Assembly (NCBI RefSeq): GCF_900116295.1
Contig: NZ_FPAF01000003.1
Span: 186,001 to 250,000 of the forward strand
Length of the DNA stretch: 64,000 bases
Direction of reading: 5' to 3'
Source: Bacillus sp. 103mf
GTDB taxonomy: Bacteria > Bacillota > Bacilli > Bacillales > Bacillaceae_G
Shown here: piece by piece, positions 35,432 to 44,529 of the stretch
How the letters are laid out: each line of letters begins with the position of its first letter
Position numbering within the stretch: position 1 is the stretch's first letter
Notes under the pieces: model-generated
The model's input: only the letters and a program-made list of their open reading frames with translations
The model's database searches: none
What the model was told of the DNA's origin: nothing
Program-made: the position numbers and the translations under genes

Positions 35432-37047
35432 TAATTGGTTGCATCTATTATGTTATTTTTCTCATATTAGAATGGCCAAATATGCACCCTGTTGAATTAA
35501 TTATATTATTGTCTATTCTTGTATTTATCCCGATGGTGTTTTCTATTGTAGATAAGAAAAAAAGAGACGGAGACGAACTATTTTGTTATAAGCTCGCAGC
35601 ATTTTTTTATCCGATTGCAGCAATAAGTGCAATGCTTGCTTTTGTAACAAACTATTTTCTATTTGCGATAATTTGGTTTATATACACGGGTATTATTGCG
35701 CTGTTTGGAGTATGCCGGTTATTAGAAAGAGGATGGAAATCGTTAGAAGAAACTGCAATTGATAGTGGATTTATATATTTATTTTTAGGTGGCTTTTGGT
35801 TCTTTGCCTCTGTAGTAAATATACCAATTATGCAGTTTAGCTCAGATATCGTCTTACTCACAGCAGCCCATTTTCATTATTCTGCTTTTTTACTTCCCTT
35901 GTTTGCCGGTTTGTTAGGGAGGAAACAACAAGAGAAAAGTAAGTTGTATACAACCGCTATGTTCATTATGATTATTTCACCAATGACAGTTGCAATTGGG
36001 ATTACATATTCAAGAACATTTGAATTTTTTGCAGTGTTACTCTATCTTATTTCCCTTTATATTTACGGGATTTTTGTATGGAAAACAAAGTTTACTTCAA
36101 AGAGTGCAAAAATTCTTCTTATCATCTCGTCTAGTACACTTATGGTAACTATTCTTTTCTCGCTTTTCTATTCATATGGCAACTTTAAGCATGTCATGAC
36201 GATTACGATTGCGCAAATGGTTTGGATTCATGGAGTTGTAAACGGAGTGGGCGTAGCATTACCTGGTTGTATTGGCTGGATGATTGAAAAGGCTGCACCG
36301 ACATATATTCATTATGGAAAACCGATGAGTCGTATAAAAGGAAAGATGAAAATTGGAGAAAATGTTTTATTAGAAAATAGCTTAATAGAGAAGAACGAAT
36401 ATACAGGTCTTATAAATAACATGATAGATTTTGATAGTAAACAGTTTAATACAAAGAATGTATCACCACTTATTATTGATTTTTATGAGAACACGAAAGA
36501 ATATGAGTTAAAAGCAACTATTCACTGGTCACGCTGGTTTTGGCCATTTGCTTTTTTGTATGAAAAAATAAGCCGACGTGTACAACAAATTCATTTAGGG
36601 ATGGGAAATCGCTTAGGGAGGATGTATGGGGAAATTGTTGCTATAAAAGATGAAAAAGACGGTAGAAATGACGTTAGAGCGTGGGTTCGAAAAAACGAAC
36701 TGAATGAAACAATCTTTGTCGCACTCTACTCTCAGCATGAATATAACGAGGAAACATACATGAATATTGCATTGCCATTACCGTATGCAAATATGACGGG
36801 CATTTTAAAACTGCGTAATGATAAGAAACATCTTATTATTACGAGTCGATTAAGGAATAGTGCAAGAGGGGATGAGGGGATTTATTTACATAGCCGCTTC
36901 TTTACGATTCGCTTACCACTCACAGAAACGTTTACGATAAAAGAGAAGGATGCAACAATGTTAACAGCACATCATCAAATGTGGCTGTTTGGCGCAAAGT
37001 TTCTAGAGATTGATTATGAAATAGAACAAAAAGAGAATATTGCATAA
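35419..37047 (+). CDS. yndJ: YndJ family membrane protein
   Basis: A 542-aa protein with eight to ten helices in the first 290 residues (FLILEWPNMHPVELIILLSI and later AHFHYSAFLLPLFAGLLGRK), followed by a soluble C-terminal region of 250 residues. The histidine-rich AHFHYSAF segment is a hallmark of YndJ proteins as I recall. Its start overlaps the DUF4166 gene, so translation is coupled. A clear terminator ends the operon. Its role is unknown; the operon may handle a lipid or hydrophobic ligand. Confidence 0.75.
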   Translation: MRNIIIGCIYYVIFLILEWPNMHPVELIILLSILVFIPMVFSIVDKKKRDGDELFCYKLAAFFYPIAAISAMLAFVTNYFLFAIIWFIYTGIIALFGVCRLLERGWKSLEETAIDSGFIYLFLGGFWFFASVVNIPIMQFSSDIVLLTAAHFHYSAFLLPLFAGLLGRKQQEKSKLYTTAMFIMIISPMTVAIGITYSRTFEFFAVLLYLISLYIYGIFVWKTKFTSKSAKILLIISSSTLMVTILFSLFYSYGNFKHVMTITIAQMVWIHGVVNGVGVALPGCIGWMIEKAAPTYIHYGKPMSRIKGKMKIGENVLLENSLIEKNEYTGLINNMIDFDSKQFNTKNVSPLIIDFYENTKEYELKATIHWSRWFWPFAFLYEKISRRVQQIHLGMGNRLGRMYGEIVAIKDEKDGRNDVRAWVRKNELNETIFVALYSQHEYNEETYMNIALPLPYANMTGILKLRNDKKHLIITSRLRNSARGDEGIYLHSRFFTIRLPLTETFTIKEKDATMLTAHHQMWLFGAKFLEIDYEIEQKENIA

Positions 37048-37049
37048 TA

Positions 37050-37086
37050 AAAAATGAGTTTGGTATGATGCCAAGCTCATTTTTTG
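37050..37086 (+). terminator. Terminator of the yndGHJ-like operon
   Basis: AAAATGAGTTTGG and CCAAGCTCATTTTTT pair around TATGATG. Confidence 0.88.
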
Positions 37087-37095
37087 TTAGGTGTT

Positions 37096-37281
37096 CTATA
37101 TAAATCCATTTTAAATTTTGATATATAAGTCTCCGCTATGCAAAACAAAACATGACCTGCACACGCTTTCTCTCTTTGTTTTAACCCTTGCACGTGGCAG
37201 GAAAAGGCACTGACCGCTTCTATGCATGGCCAGATGCTCTCGTCTCCCCAAAAAAGAAAGAGGTTTTTAATTTGTATATAG
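37096..37281 (-). repeat. MITE-like repeat B, copy 4 (reverse orientation)
   Basis: Reverse complement of the common pattern: CTATGCAAAACAAAACATGA, CTTGCACGTGGCAGGAAAAG, TGACCGCTTCTATGCATGGC, GATGCTCTCGTC. Both ends (TATATAAATCC and TTAATTTGTATATA) are present. Confidence 0.85.
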
Positions 37282-37285
37282 TAAA

Positions 37286-37303
37286 TCTTAAGAATTCTTA
37301 AGA
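37286..37303. promoter_or_regulatory. 18-bp palindrome/direct-repeat operator before the BceAB-type genes
   Basis: TCTTAAGAATTCTTAAGA is a perfect palindrome and also holds two TTAAGAA units 10 bp apart, the spacing used by OmpR-family regulators such as BceR. It lies 72 bp before the ABC gene start. Confidence 0.5.
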
Positions 37304-37374
37304 ATTTACCTACAAGAAACTTAAAAAATTTTTGAGAAGATACGAATAGATACTAAGAGATAGGGGATGAAGTT

Positions 37375-38142
37375 ATGAAAAGTGCTGTAGTAGAGGTAAA
37401 TCAAGTAGAAAAAGTATATGGGAAGAGAAATGAAAACCACTCAAGGGTATTAAAAGGAATAACGTTATCGGTAAAAGAAGGTGAGTTTGTTGGGATCATG
37501 GGTCCATCGGGATCAGGGAAAACGACGTTGTTGAATGTGATTTCGACACTTGATCAAGCGACTAGTGGTACGGTGGAAATTGCTGGAACAGACATTGTGA
37601 ATATGAAAGGAAATGCATTATCTGATTTTAGAGCGCAAAAGCTAGGATTTATTTTTCAAGATTTTAATCTTCTTGAAAACCTTTCAATTTATGAAAATAT
37701 TGCATTGCCGTTGTCACTGCAAGGAGTGTCTTCAAAAGAAATTGCAGGAAAAGTACAAGAGGTAGCGATAAAACTTGGGATAGAAGCAATTTTAGAGAAA
37801 TACCCAACTGCAGTTTCTGGTGGTCAAAAGCAGCGTACAGCAGCAGCTCGTGCACTCGTACATAATCCAGCAATTATTCTTGCAGATGAACCAACAGGAG
37901 CACTTGATAGTAAAAATGCGAAAAGTTTATTAGAAGCGATGCATGATTTACATGAAAATCATCACGTTAGCATTATGATGGTAACGCATGATGTGTTTAG
38001 TGCAAGTTATTGTGAACGTATTTTATTTATCCAAGATGGATTGCTTTATAAGGAAATTCACCGCAATGGAAGTAGAGAAGCATTTTATCAAGATATTTTA
38101 AATGTGCTTGGAAAAATGAGTTCTTCCAAGGAAGCGATATAA
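37375..38142 (+). CDS. ABC transporter ATP-binding protein, BceA type
   Basis: A 255-aa ABC ATPase of the MacB/LolD/BceA class: GPSGSGKTTLLNVI near residue 43, Q-loop FIFQDFNLLENL, signature VSGGQKQRTAAARAL near 149 and Walker B IILADEPTGALDS. In Firmicutes such ATPases pair with a large FtsX-like permease to detect and remove peptide antibiotics that bind lipid II cycle intermediates. The permease gene follows 12 bp later. Unlike most BceAB loci there is no BceRS gene pair next to it. Confidence 0.88.
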   Translation: MKSAVVEVNQVEKVYGKRNENHSRVLKGITLSVKEGEFVGIMGPSGSGKTTLLNVISTLDQATSGTVEIAGTDIVNMKGNALSDFRAQKLGFIFQDFNLLENLSIYENIALPLSLQGVSSKEIAGKVQEVAIKLGIEAILEKYPTAVSGGQKQRTAAARALVHNPAIILADEPTGALDSKNAKSLLEAMHDLHENHHVSIMMVTHDVFSASYCERILFIQDGLLYKEIHRNGSREAFYQDILNVLGKMSSSKEAI

Positions 38143-38154
38143 GGAGATGAGGAC

Positions 38155-40020
38155 ATGTTACTGAAATTATCGATACATAGTATACGAAAGATGATGAAAG
38201 ATTATCTTGTTTTGTTAATTGGTCTTATCGTTAGTATAAGTATTTTTTATATGTTTCAAACGATGGCTTTAAATACTGAATTTACGAAAGAAAATAGTAT
38301 TATTAGCAGCATTCGTATTGTCTTTGGGGTTGGTTCTGTGTTACTTTCGTTTATTACTTTATTTTACATTCTTTATGCAAATTCATTTTTGCTTACACTG
38401 CGCCGAAAAGAATTAGGAATGTATATGATGCTTGGTGCAAAAAAGAAAAAGGTTGCACAGCTGCTTTTTATCGAAACATTGGGGCTTGGAATGGTTGCTT
38501 TAATGATTGGAAATGTAGTGGGGATTGGATTAGCAAGTGCGGTAGGGAAGGTTCTTATAAAAGGTATGGATGTATCAGCGAAGGGATACGAGGCGTTTTA
38601 TGTTCCTGCTTTAATTGCAACGTTACTTTTCTTCTTTGTTCTTTTTGCAGTGACAGGGATGATTAATAGCATTCGTCTTCTGCGCAAAACAGAATTAGAG
38701 CTTATACGAGAAGATGAAACGCAAGATGAGGTAGAAAAAAGTAAACTTCGTATTACGGTTTTTACGGTGCTTGGAATATTGATGCTAGGCATTGGATATT
38801 ACTCGATTATTCATGTGAATGAATTGCAGGAAATGGGACTTATAGTTGCAACAATTTGTACGACAATGGGAACTTATTTTATATTTGGTTCATTATTGCC
38901 TTTACTTGTTACGATGTTAAAAAGAAATAAAAAAAGAAACGAAGCAGGACTTAATAGCTTTACACTTGCACAGCTACGTTTTCGAATTAATAGTTTATCA
39001 AGAGTATTAGGGACAGTTTCTATGTTGATTGCACTAGGTGCTGGTGCGATGACAGCTGGGATGGCGTTTCAAAAAAATGTTGGAATGACAACGGAATTTT
39101 CGCGAGTGTATGATGCGACGATTCATGATCCAAATGCAGAAGAGATAAAAGAATTAAAGCAAATGAACATTATAGAAGAAAAGAAATATTCTTATAAAGA
39201 AAATAACGAAGCGGTTTACTTTTTACGTGACGATTTACTTAATCAGCCACCGCTTATTTCGGATCACAAAAGTGCAAAGAAAAGTAAAGAGCCAATCCGT
39301 GTTCGTGTAAGTGAGGGACTTCCTGAACCAATATACACATCGCTTGAGAAGCGGGAAACGCAGCAATATCCAAGTATGCCTGGGCAATGGGAGGATGCAC
39401 TCGTTCGTGAATTTCAAATTAGTTACAATCAATTTGGCGGAAAGCCGCTTCGCATCGCTAATAAAGAAAATTATGAAAAATTACAAGGAACAGTGCACTC
39501 ACTCCTTTTAATTCGCGTAGATAATTTGCAAAAATATAAACCGATTCTTACAAAAATAGATCAACGACAAAAAGAAGTTGCACAAAAAAATATCGGGGAA
39601 GAAGTACCGATGCAAACGAAAATGACGACGTATCAGTATATGTATACTTTTATGAGCGGTACAATGTTTATGGGGTTTTTCCTAGGCGCTTCTTTTCTTG
39701 CGATGATGGCTAGTTCGCTTATGTTTAAAATTTTAACAGGAGCATCTAGAGATAAACGTCGCTATGCCATGCTTCGAAAAATTGGTGTTCGAAAAGGAGT
39801 GCTCTCTCGCAGCATCTATAAAGAAGTATTCTTCATCTTCTTATTTCCTGGGATTGTTGGAATTGCTCATGTGTTAGTTGGCATGAATCTATTTTCATTC
39901 ATTTTACTTGATCCGTATGTGGAAATTTGGATGCCAATTAGTTTATTTGTCTTCATTTATCTTGCATATTACTGGATAACAGTACAATTGTATAAAGGTA
40001 TGGTATTGCCGAAAATATAA
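38155..40020 (+). CDS. FtsX-like permease, BceB type
   Basis: A 621-aa membrane protein with ten helices in the BceB pattern: one plus three helices, a pair near 200-245, a large outer domain of about 200 residues between helices 7 and 8 (roughly 315-500), and three C-terminal helices. The outer domain is the likely site of antibiotic-complex recognition. It starts after AAGGAGATGAGGAC, forming a two-gene operon with the ATPase, closed by a strong terminator. Confidence 0.88.
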   Translation: MLLKLSIHSIRKMMKDYLVLLIGLIVSISIFYMFQTMALNTEFTKENSIISSIRIVFGVGSVLLSFITLFYILYANSFLLTLRRKELGMYMMLGAKKKKVAQLLFIETLGLGMVALMIGNVVGIGLASAVGKVLIKGMDVSAKGYEAFYVPALIATLLFFFVLFAVTGMINSIRLLRKTELELIREDETQDEVEKSKLRITVFTVLGILMLGIGYYSIIHVNELQEMGLIVATICTTMGTYFIFGSLLPLLVTMLKRNKKRNEAGLNSFTLAQLRFRINSLSRVLGTVSMLIALGAGAMTAGMAFQKNVGMTTEFSRVYDATIHDPNAEEIKELKQMNIIEEKKYSYKENNEAVYFLRDDLLNQPPLISDHKSAKKSKEPIRVRVSEGLPEPIYTSLEKRETQQYPSMPGQWEDALVREFQISYNQFGGKPLRIANKENYEKLQGTVHSLLLIRVDNLQKYKPILTKIDQRQKEVAQKNIGEEVPMQTKMTTYQYMYTFMSGTMFMGFFLGASFLAMMASSLMFKILTGASRDKRRYAMLRKIGVRKGVLSRSIYKEVFFIFLFPGIVGIAHVLVGMNLFSFILLDPYVEIWMPISLFVFIYLAYYWITVQLYKGMVLPKI

Positions 40021-40028
40021 TGCTGAGA

Positions 40029-40067
40029 GAAAGACCTTATGTACGATCGTGTATGTAAGGTCTTTCG
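40029..40067 (+). terminator. Terminator of the BceAB-type operon
   Basis: GAAAGACCTTA and TAAGGTCTTTC arms enclose a partly paired loop. The T run after it is short. Confidence 0.8.
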
Positions 40068-40085
40068 TGCTTATTGAAAGTGAAC

Positions 40086-40412
40086 GTATATAAATCTACT
40101 TTAATTTTTCGGCATCTTTGTTTAGCTCTGCCTCCTAGGCTCTCATGTCTAAGAACCTTCCGCACAAGAAGGTAAAAAACACCTTCTGTGTGAAAGAACC
40201 TTAGCCAACGGGCCTAAACAGTCGGCTCCGCTTTTCTTTGTAAGTCACTACTATGCAGAATACAGCATGACCGCTACTTGCTTTCTCCTTTTGTCTGAAA
40301 CCTTGCATGTGGTAGGAAAAAGCCCTGACCGCTTCTATGCATGGCTAGATACTCCCTCACGCCTAAAAAGAAAGAGGTTTTTTATGTCGATTTTTTAATT
40401 TGTATTTATATA
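40086..40412 (-). repeat. MITE-like repeat B, copy 5 (reverse, with nested insertion)
   Basis: Both ends are found (TATATAAATCTACTTTAATT and TTTAATTTGTATTTATATA), as are GCAGAATACAGCATGACCGC, TGCATGTGGTAGGAAAAAG and CTGACCGCTTCTATGCATGG. The 327-bp length is explained by a 120-bp insertion at 40115-40241. Confidence 0.85.
40115..40241. mobile_element. Small nested insertion bounded by a 7-bp direct repeat
   Basis: TCTTTGT occurs at 40115-40121 and 40235-40241, at the point where the copy departs from the common pattern. The inserted DNA holds a GAAGGT/ACCTTC hairpin and a second pair built on AAGAACCTT. It looks like a tiny non-autonomous element. Confidence 0.5.
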
Positions 40413-40503
40413 GAAATCTTGCAAATAAGTTTGAAGAATCCTCACAAAATGTTCACATATATTCGATATATTAAAAATCGAAATTATAGTCTTATAAGTT
40501 TTT

Positions 40504-40558
40504 ATAAAGTGAAACTTCCGTCAGTGGGGGTCTTACTGCCCACAAATAGCGGGATAAA
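40504..40558 (-). repeat. bcr1-like repeat, copy D (55-bp short form)
   Basis: ATAAAGTGAAACTTCCGTCA with GTGGGGG joined directly to TCTTACTGCCC, then a GCGGGATAAA end. Both termini are intact but the middle 100 bp are missing. The joint lies in the GTGGGGG shared by two hairpin arms. Confidence 0.85.
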
Positions 40559-40596
40559 TAAGGAAGAACGAGTATCATTTAGGGGGAAAACGAAAT

Positions 40597-41991
40597 ATGT
40601 TTGCAAAACAACAAACAGTAAATCATTCTACTGAAGATCATGAAGCTCAGGTAGACAGTTCAAAAGCACAATTTTTATATCGAGCTGTGTGGCGCTGGCA
40701 TTTTTATGCTGGTATTATTTTTGCACCTTTTGTAATCTTATTAGCAATTACAGGTATTATCTATTTATTTAAACCACAAATTGAAAATATTATATACAAA
40801 GATTATTACTATGTACAAGCTACAAAAGAAAAGTTGACTGCTGAAGAACAAATAGAAGCAGTCAAAAAAGCGTATCCTGGTGCTTCTGTTACAAAGTACA
40901 AGCCATCTTTTGCGTCAGATCGTTCAGCAGAAGTAGGAATCGTAGATAAGAAAGTTCCAATGACGGTATTCATAAACCCACATAATGGAAAGGTTTTAGG
41001 CGATTTAAAGAAAGAAGAGAAATTTATGAGCCAAGTGGAGCGGATGCATGGCGAGCTGATGATTGGTAAGGCAGGAGATCGGATTGTAGAAATGGCTGCT
41101 TGCTGGGCCATGATTTTGTTAATTACCGGCCTATATTTATGGTGGCCGCGCAATAAAAAATCAATTTTTGGTACATTGATTCCAAGGTTTTCTAAAGGAA
41201 AGAGGATCATGCTAAGGGATTTACATTCTGTTCCGGCGTTTTGGTTTTCACTGTTCATTTCTCTATTTATACTGACAGGACTTCCTTGGTCTGGATTATG
41301 GGGAGATTATATTAATAAAATCGCAACGGCTACAAAAACAGGATACCCGACAGGACTATGGGATGGTAATTTGCCACAGTCTACTGTTCCATCTAAAGCG
41401 GTAGCGGATGTTCCTTGGGCAGCAGAAAAGTTACCAGTTCCAGAATCTAAGGAAAATAAAACAGCCCCTCTTGTGGTGGCAGACATTATGAAAATAGCAG
41501 AAAAAAATCATTTAGAAGATGGATACACAATTACATTCCCTAAAGGAGAAAAAGGTGTGTACACATTATCCGTTAAACCTGACAATCCAAAAGGGGAAGC
41601 AACGCTGCATATTGATCAGTACAGCGGAAAGGTATTAGCAAATTTGCGATTTGCAGATTATGGAATATTAGCTAAAGCGATTTCTATTGGGATTGCGCTG
41701 CATGAAGGGCGTTATTTCGGATTAGTTAATCAATTATTGGATCTTGTAATTTGTCTTGTATTAATCGGAATTGCTGTAACAGGCTGCATGATGTGGTGGA
41801 AACGTAAGCCATCTGGTACGTTAGGTGCACCTTCTTTACCGAAGAACTTTAAATTAATGAAAGGAGCAGTAATACTTATTATCATGCTGGGGATCTTGTT
41901 CCCGCTAGTAGGTATTTCGTTGCTTGTGGCTTTGATGCTTGACTGGCTGGTAATAAAGAGAGTGCCAACTTTGAAAAAATGGTTTGGTTAA
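40597..41991 (+). CDS. PepSY-associated membrane protein
   Basis: A 464-aa protein with four membrane helices (near residues 35-57, 165-185, 205-226 and 370-395, with more at the end) and two outer PepSY-like domains (LTAEEQIEAVKKAYPGASV near 85; a second near 300). WRWHFYAGIIFAPF with conserved His, RMHGELMIG and LHEGRYFG are typical of PepSY_TM proteins. Some of these are linked to iron or haem reduction and flavin transfer. The start follows AGGGGGAAAACGAAAT. The 43-aa ORF just downstream is probably in the same transcript. Confidence 0.82.
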   Translation: MFAKQQTVNHSTEDHEAQVDSSKAQFLYRAVWRWHFYAGIIFAPFVILLAITGIIYLFKPQIENIIYKDYYYVQATKEKLTAEEQIEAVKKAYPGASVTKYKPSFASDRSAEVGIVDKKVPMTVFINPHNGKVLGDLKKEEKFMSQVERMHGELMIGKAGDRIVEMAACWAMILLITGLYLWWPRNKKSIFGTLIPRFSKGKRIMLRDLHSVPAFWFSLFISLFILTGLPWSGLWGDYINKIATATKTGYPTGLWDGNLPQSTVPSKAVADVPWAAEKLPVPESKENKTAPLVVADIMKIAEKNHLEDGYTITFPKGEKGVYTLSVKPDNPKGEATLHIDQYSGKVLANLRFADYGILAKAISIGIALHEGRYFGLVNQLLDLVICLVLIGIAVTGCMMWWKRKPSGTLGAPSLPKNFKLMKGAVILIIMLGILFPLVGISLLVALMLDWLVIKRVPTLKKWFG

Positions 41992-42027
41992 TGTAGGTTA
42001 CATAATTGATAAAATAAGGAGAATGAA

Positions 42028-42159
42028 ATGAAAAAGAAAATCTTTTCATATATAGTAGTGAGTGTTTTATTAATAATAGGTATATATTTATATATAGGCC
42101 ATCATAAAACGTATGAAACAAAAGTTACAGATACACCGCCTTGCCATACCAACAAGTAG
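42028..42159 (+). CDS. Small membrane protein (43 aa) downstream of the PepSY gene
   Basis: An ORF from ATG 42028 to TAG 42159, with AAGGAGA six bases before the start. The peptide begins MKKKIFSYIVVSVLLIIGIY: one membrane helix followed by a short outer tail with HH, Tyr and a PPCH motif. The tail could bind a metal or haem. It lies 36 bp after the PepSY gene without a terminator between, so the two are likely functional partners. I do not recognise a family. Confidence 0.65.
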   Translation: MKKKIFSYIVVSVLLIIGIYLYIGHHKTYETKVTDTPPCHTNK

Positions 42160-42223
42160 AGTACTGAAAATAGTAGATTATTTTAAGGGAAATAAGAAAG
42201 CGCACTTGTATTTGCGAAAGTTT

Positions 42224-42290
42224 TTTTATCATATCTGGCGAGAAGACCCCCACCTCAAGCGTGCACTTCTGCAACGGTAGGTGGGGGTAG
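42224..42290 (+). repeat. Fragment of a bcr1-like repeat
   Basis: AAGACCCCCACCTCAAG and GGTAGGTGGGGGTAG match the inner hairpin of the full copies, but the outer parts have decayed. The hairpin may end transcription on both strands. Confidence 0.6.
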
Positions 42291-42301
42291 TTCAATATTC
42301 A

Positions 42302-43021
42302 TTATTTAAATAGATGAAAGTAGGTGTATACGGCTATAATAGAGGCGGCAATTGGAGCGATAACAGGTACCCATGCATAGTGCCAGTGTGAGCTTCCTTT
42401 TCCCTTAATTGGCAAAATTGTGTGAGCCAGACGAGGCATAATGTCACGGGCGGGATTTAGAGCAGGGCCAGTTGGACCTCCTACTGAAAGAACGAGTCCC
42501 CATACTAAAAAGCCAATAACTACATGAGCTGTTAGATGTTCCTTTCCCATAAGCGGAGAATGTACGATCCCTAATGCACTAAAAATTAAGATGAACGTAC
42601 CAATGAATTCCGTTATGAATGCGTTAAAATATGTTTTTTTGTAAGAAGGGACAGAGCCGAAACAGCCTAGCACTTCTATAGTGTCTTCTGTATCATCCAT
42701 AAAAGGTTTATACATCAACCAAACAATAACAGCGCCAATAAACGCACCAATGAGCTGTGCAATGATGTAAGGAACCACTTTCTCCCATGGGAATTTTCCA
42801 TTAAGTGCTAAACCAATGGTAAAAGCAGGATTAATATGATTTCCGCTAATACCTCCGAATATAACAGCAGGAATTCCGACTGCGAACCCCCAACCGGTAG
42901 CGATCACCATCCAGCCTGTTTTATGCCCTTTTGCTCCTTTTAAATGAACATTTGCGACAACGCCGTTTCCTAATATAATAAGTAAAGCGGTCGCAAATAT
43001 TTCTGCGATGTATGCTGTCAT
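42302..43021 (-). CDS. Aquaporin/glycerol facilitator (MIP family)
   Basis: A 239-aa channel protein with six helices and two pore motifs, GNHINPAFT near residue 60 and GPALNPARD near 186. The Asp after NPAR is typical of glycerol facilitators (GlpF-like) rather than strict water channels. The start follows AAAGGAGCTACT on the minus strand. It stands alone, with no glycerol kinase or regulator beside it, so the solute is uncertain (glycerol, water or small polyols). Confidence 0.88.
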   Translation of the reverse strand: MTAYIAEIFATALLIILGNGVVANVHLKGAKGHKTGWMVIATGWGFAVGIPAVIFGGISGNHINPAFTIGLALNGKFPWEKVVPYIIAQLIGAFIGAVIVWLMYKPFMDDTEDTIEVLGCFGSVPSYKKTYFNAFITEFIGTFILIFSALGIVHSPLMGKEHLTAHVVIGFLVWGLVLSVGGPTGPALNPARDIMPRLAHTILPIKGKGSSHWHYAWVPVIAPIAASIIAVYTYFHLFK

Positions 43022-43146
43022 AGTAGCTCCTTTCTAGATACGTAAATGAAATGCTAAATATAGTTTGTTTAAAAGTGGCGGGAATTATTGTAAAAAATAA
43101 ATGTTTTCTAAACACATTTACGAAAGAGAAGTAACTTTTGACAATC

Positions 43147-43198
43147 GTAGTAAGAAAAATGTAGGAATATGCTAGGGTCAACATTTTTTTCTTACTAC
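43147..43198. repeat. Inverted repeat upstream of the aquaporin gene
   Basis: GTAGTAAGAAAAATGT and, 18 bases later, ACATTTTTTTCTTACTAC: sixteen-base arms with two extra T in one. There is no T run after either arm, so it is not a standard terminator. Confidence 0.5.
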
Positions 43199-43239
43199 AA
43201 ATGAAGAGGCATAAAAGGGACTTGGAAAAGAGGTACTGG

Positions 43240-44445
43240 TCAAATGGTACCTCTTTTCCGATACACTTTTGTTGAAATAGTTATAATTAGGGAAATGGCA
43301 ATAAGAATATAGGCGATACCTCCAATCAAACCTAAGGCACGTGGCGTAAGGTATTGCAATGCCAATCCAGAAATAAACATAGATATTCCCAATACGGTAT
43401 TTATGATTGTTGCTAATAATCCAAACATGGTTCCTTGATGTTGTTCAGGAACTTCTTTCATAAGAATGGTATCAAAGCATGCATTGCCAATCCCAGACAT
43501 AAAGGCAATCCCGCAAAACATAAGAAATGCAAAAATTACTAAATGTGTTTGACTTAATAACAGCTGAAGTATCCCCTCAAGCAATAGACATACTAAGCCT
43601 GCAACAAGGAAATTTTTTCGTAGTTGATTTGCAACAGAAAAGCTTAAGATTAAGCCAATACCTAATGCACCATAAAAAAAACCTACACCTACATCACCAA
43701 GATGGAACTCGTTAATCGCATAAACGCTAATTAAAACATTATCAATTCCATTTATTGAAGCAATTAATATCTCACAGAAAAAAAGAATTTGTACCGTAAT
43801 CGACATCAAGACTACCTTTTTGAAGGTGAAGGTTAGATTTTCTGACTTCTCTCCTTTTTTTCCATTTTCACTCTCTGGAAACTTAATCGTATAGTTGATG
43901 GCGGCAGCCCCTAAAAATGATCCTGCATTTAACCAATAAGTCACATTAGGTCCGAAAATAGACGAAACTACTCCGCCTGAAAGTGCTCCAATGATTAAAA
44001 CAATCCCTATCATTACTTGTTCTAAACTATTTACTTTTACAAGATGTTTTTTATGAACAAGCCTAGGTATTGCTGATTTTCTTGCTGGTCCATATATAGC
44101 CTCTCCTGCCGCCAAAATAAATGAACTAAAATAAACGATCCAAATATCTTCTTTACTTTGAACAAATAGAAAGGACAAGGCAAATAGAATTCTTATAAGG
44201 TCTGTTACAACTAATATTGTTTTTCTTGAAAATCGATCAGCCAACATTCCGCCTATTGGTCCGAAAAATAAAGAGGGGATGAGACGAATTGCTAAAGTCA
44301 TTCCCACAGCAAATCCTGAACCTGTTAAATGTAGTAGCATCGCTAGCACAGCTACGGAACTAAATCGATCTCCAATACCATTTACAATGCCAGCTAAAAA
44401 TAACCGCCGATATTGTTTTTCTTCATTTACAAATGAAATATTCAT
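43240..44445 (-). CDS. MFS transporter controlled by the adjacent ArsR-type regulator
   Basis: An MFS exporter of about 401 aa with twelve helices. GGMLADRFSRKTILVVTDL near residue 60 is the motif A region. I chose ATG 44445 with AAGGGGAAT before it. The open frame to 44487 would put the first codons inside the operator palindrome. An ArsR/DUF2087 regulator lies just upstream on the same strand, and matching palindromes precede both genes, so expression is probably released by the exported compound. Confidence 0.85.
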   Translation of the reverse strand: MNISFVNEEKQYRRLFLAGIVNGIGDRFSSVAVLAMLLHLTGSGFAVGMTLAIRLIPSLFFGPIGGMLADRFSRKTILVVTDLIRILFALSFLFVQSKEDIWIVYFSSFILAAGEAIYGPARKSAIPRLVHKKHLVKVNSLEQVMIGIVLIIGALSGGVVSSIFGPNVTYWLNAGSFLGAAAINYTIKFPESENGKKGEKSENLTFTFKKVVLMSITVQILFFCEILIASINGIDNVLISVYAINEFHLGDVGVGFFYGALGIGLILSFSVANQLRKNFLVAGLVCLLLEGILQLLLSQTHLVIFAFLMFCGIAFMSGIGNACFDTILMKEVPEQHQGTMFGLLATIINTVLGISMFISGLALQYLTPRALGLIGGIAYILIAISLIITISTKVYRKRGTI

Positions 44446-44480
44446 AGCTATTCCCCTTGTTTTATAAGTATCTAATTTCG

Positions 44481-44502
44481 TAATCATCTAATTAGATGAT
44501 TA
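44481..44502. promoter_or_regulatory. Palindromic operator before the MFS gene
   Basis: A perfect 22-bp palindrome centred on TCTAATTAGA (44487-44496). The same core appears upstream of the ArsR-type gene at 45135-45144. Confidence 0.7.
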
Positions 44503-44529
44503 AAAAAATAAGGCGCTAGGTAACGCCCT

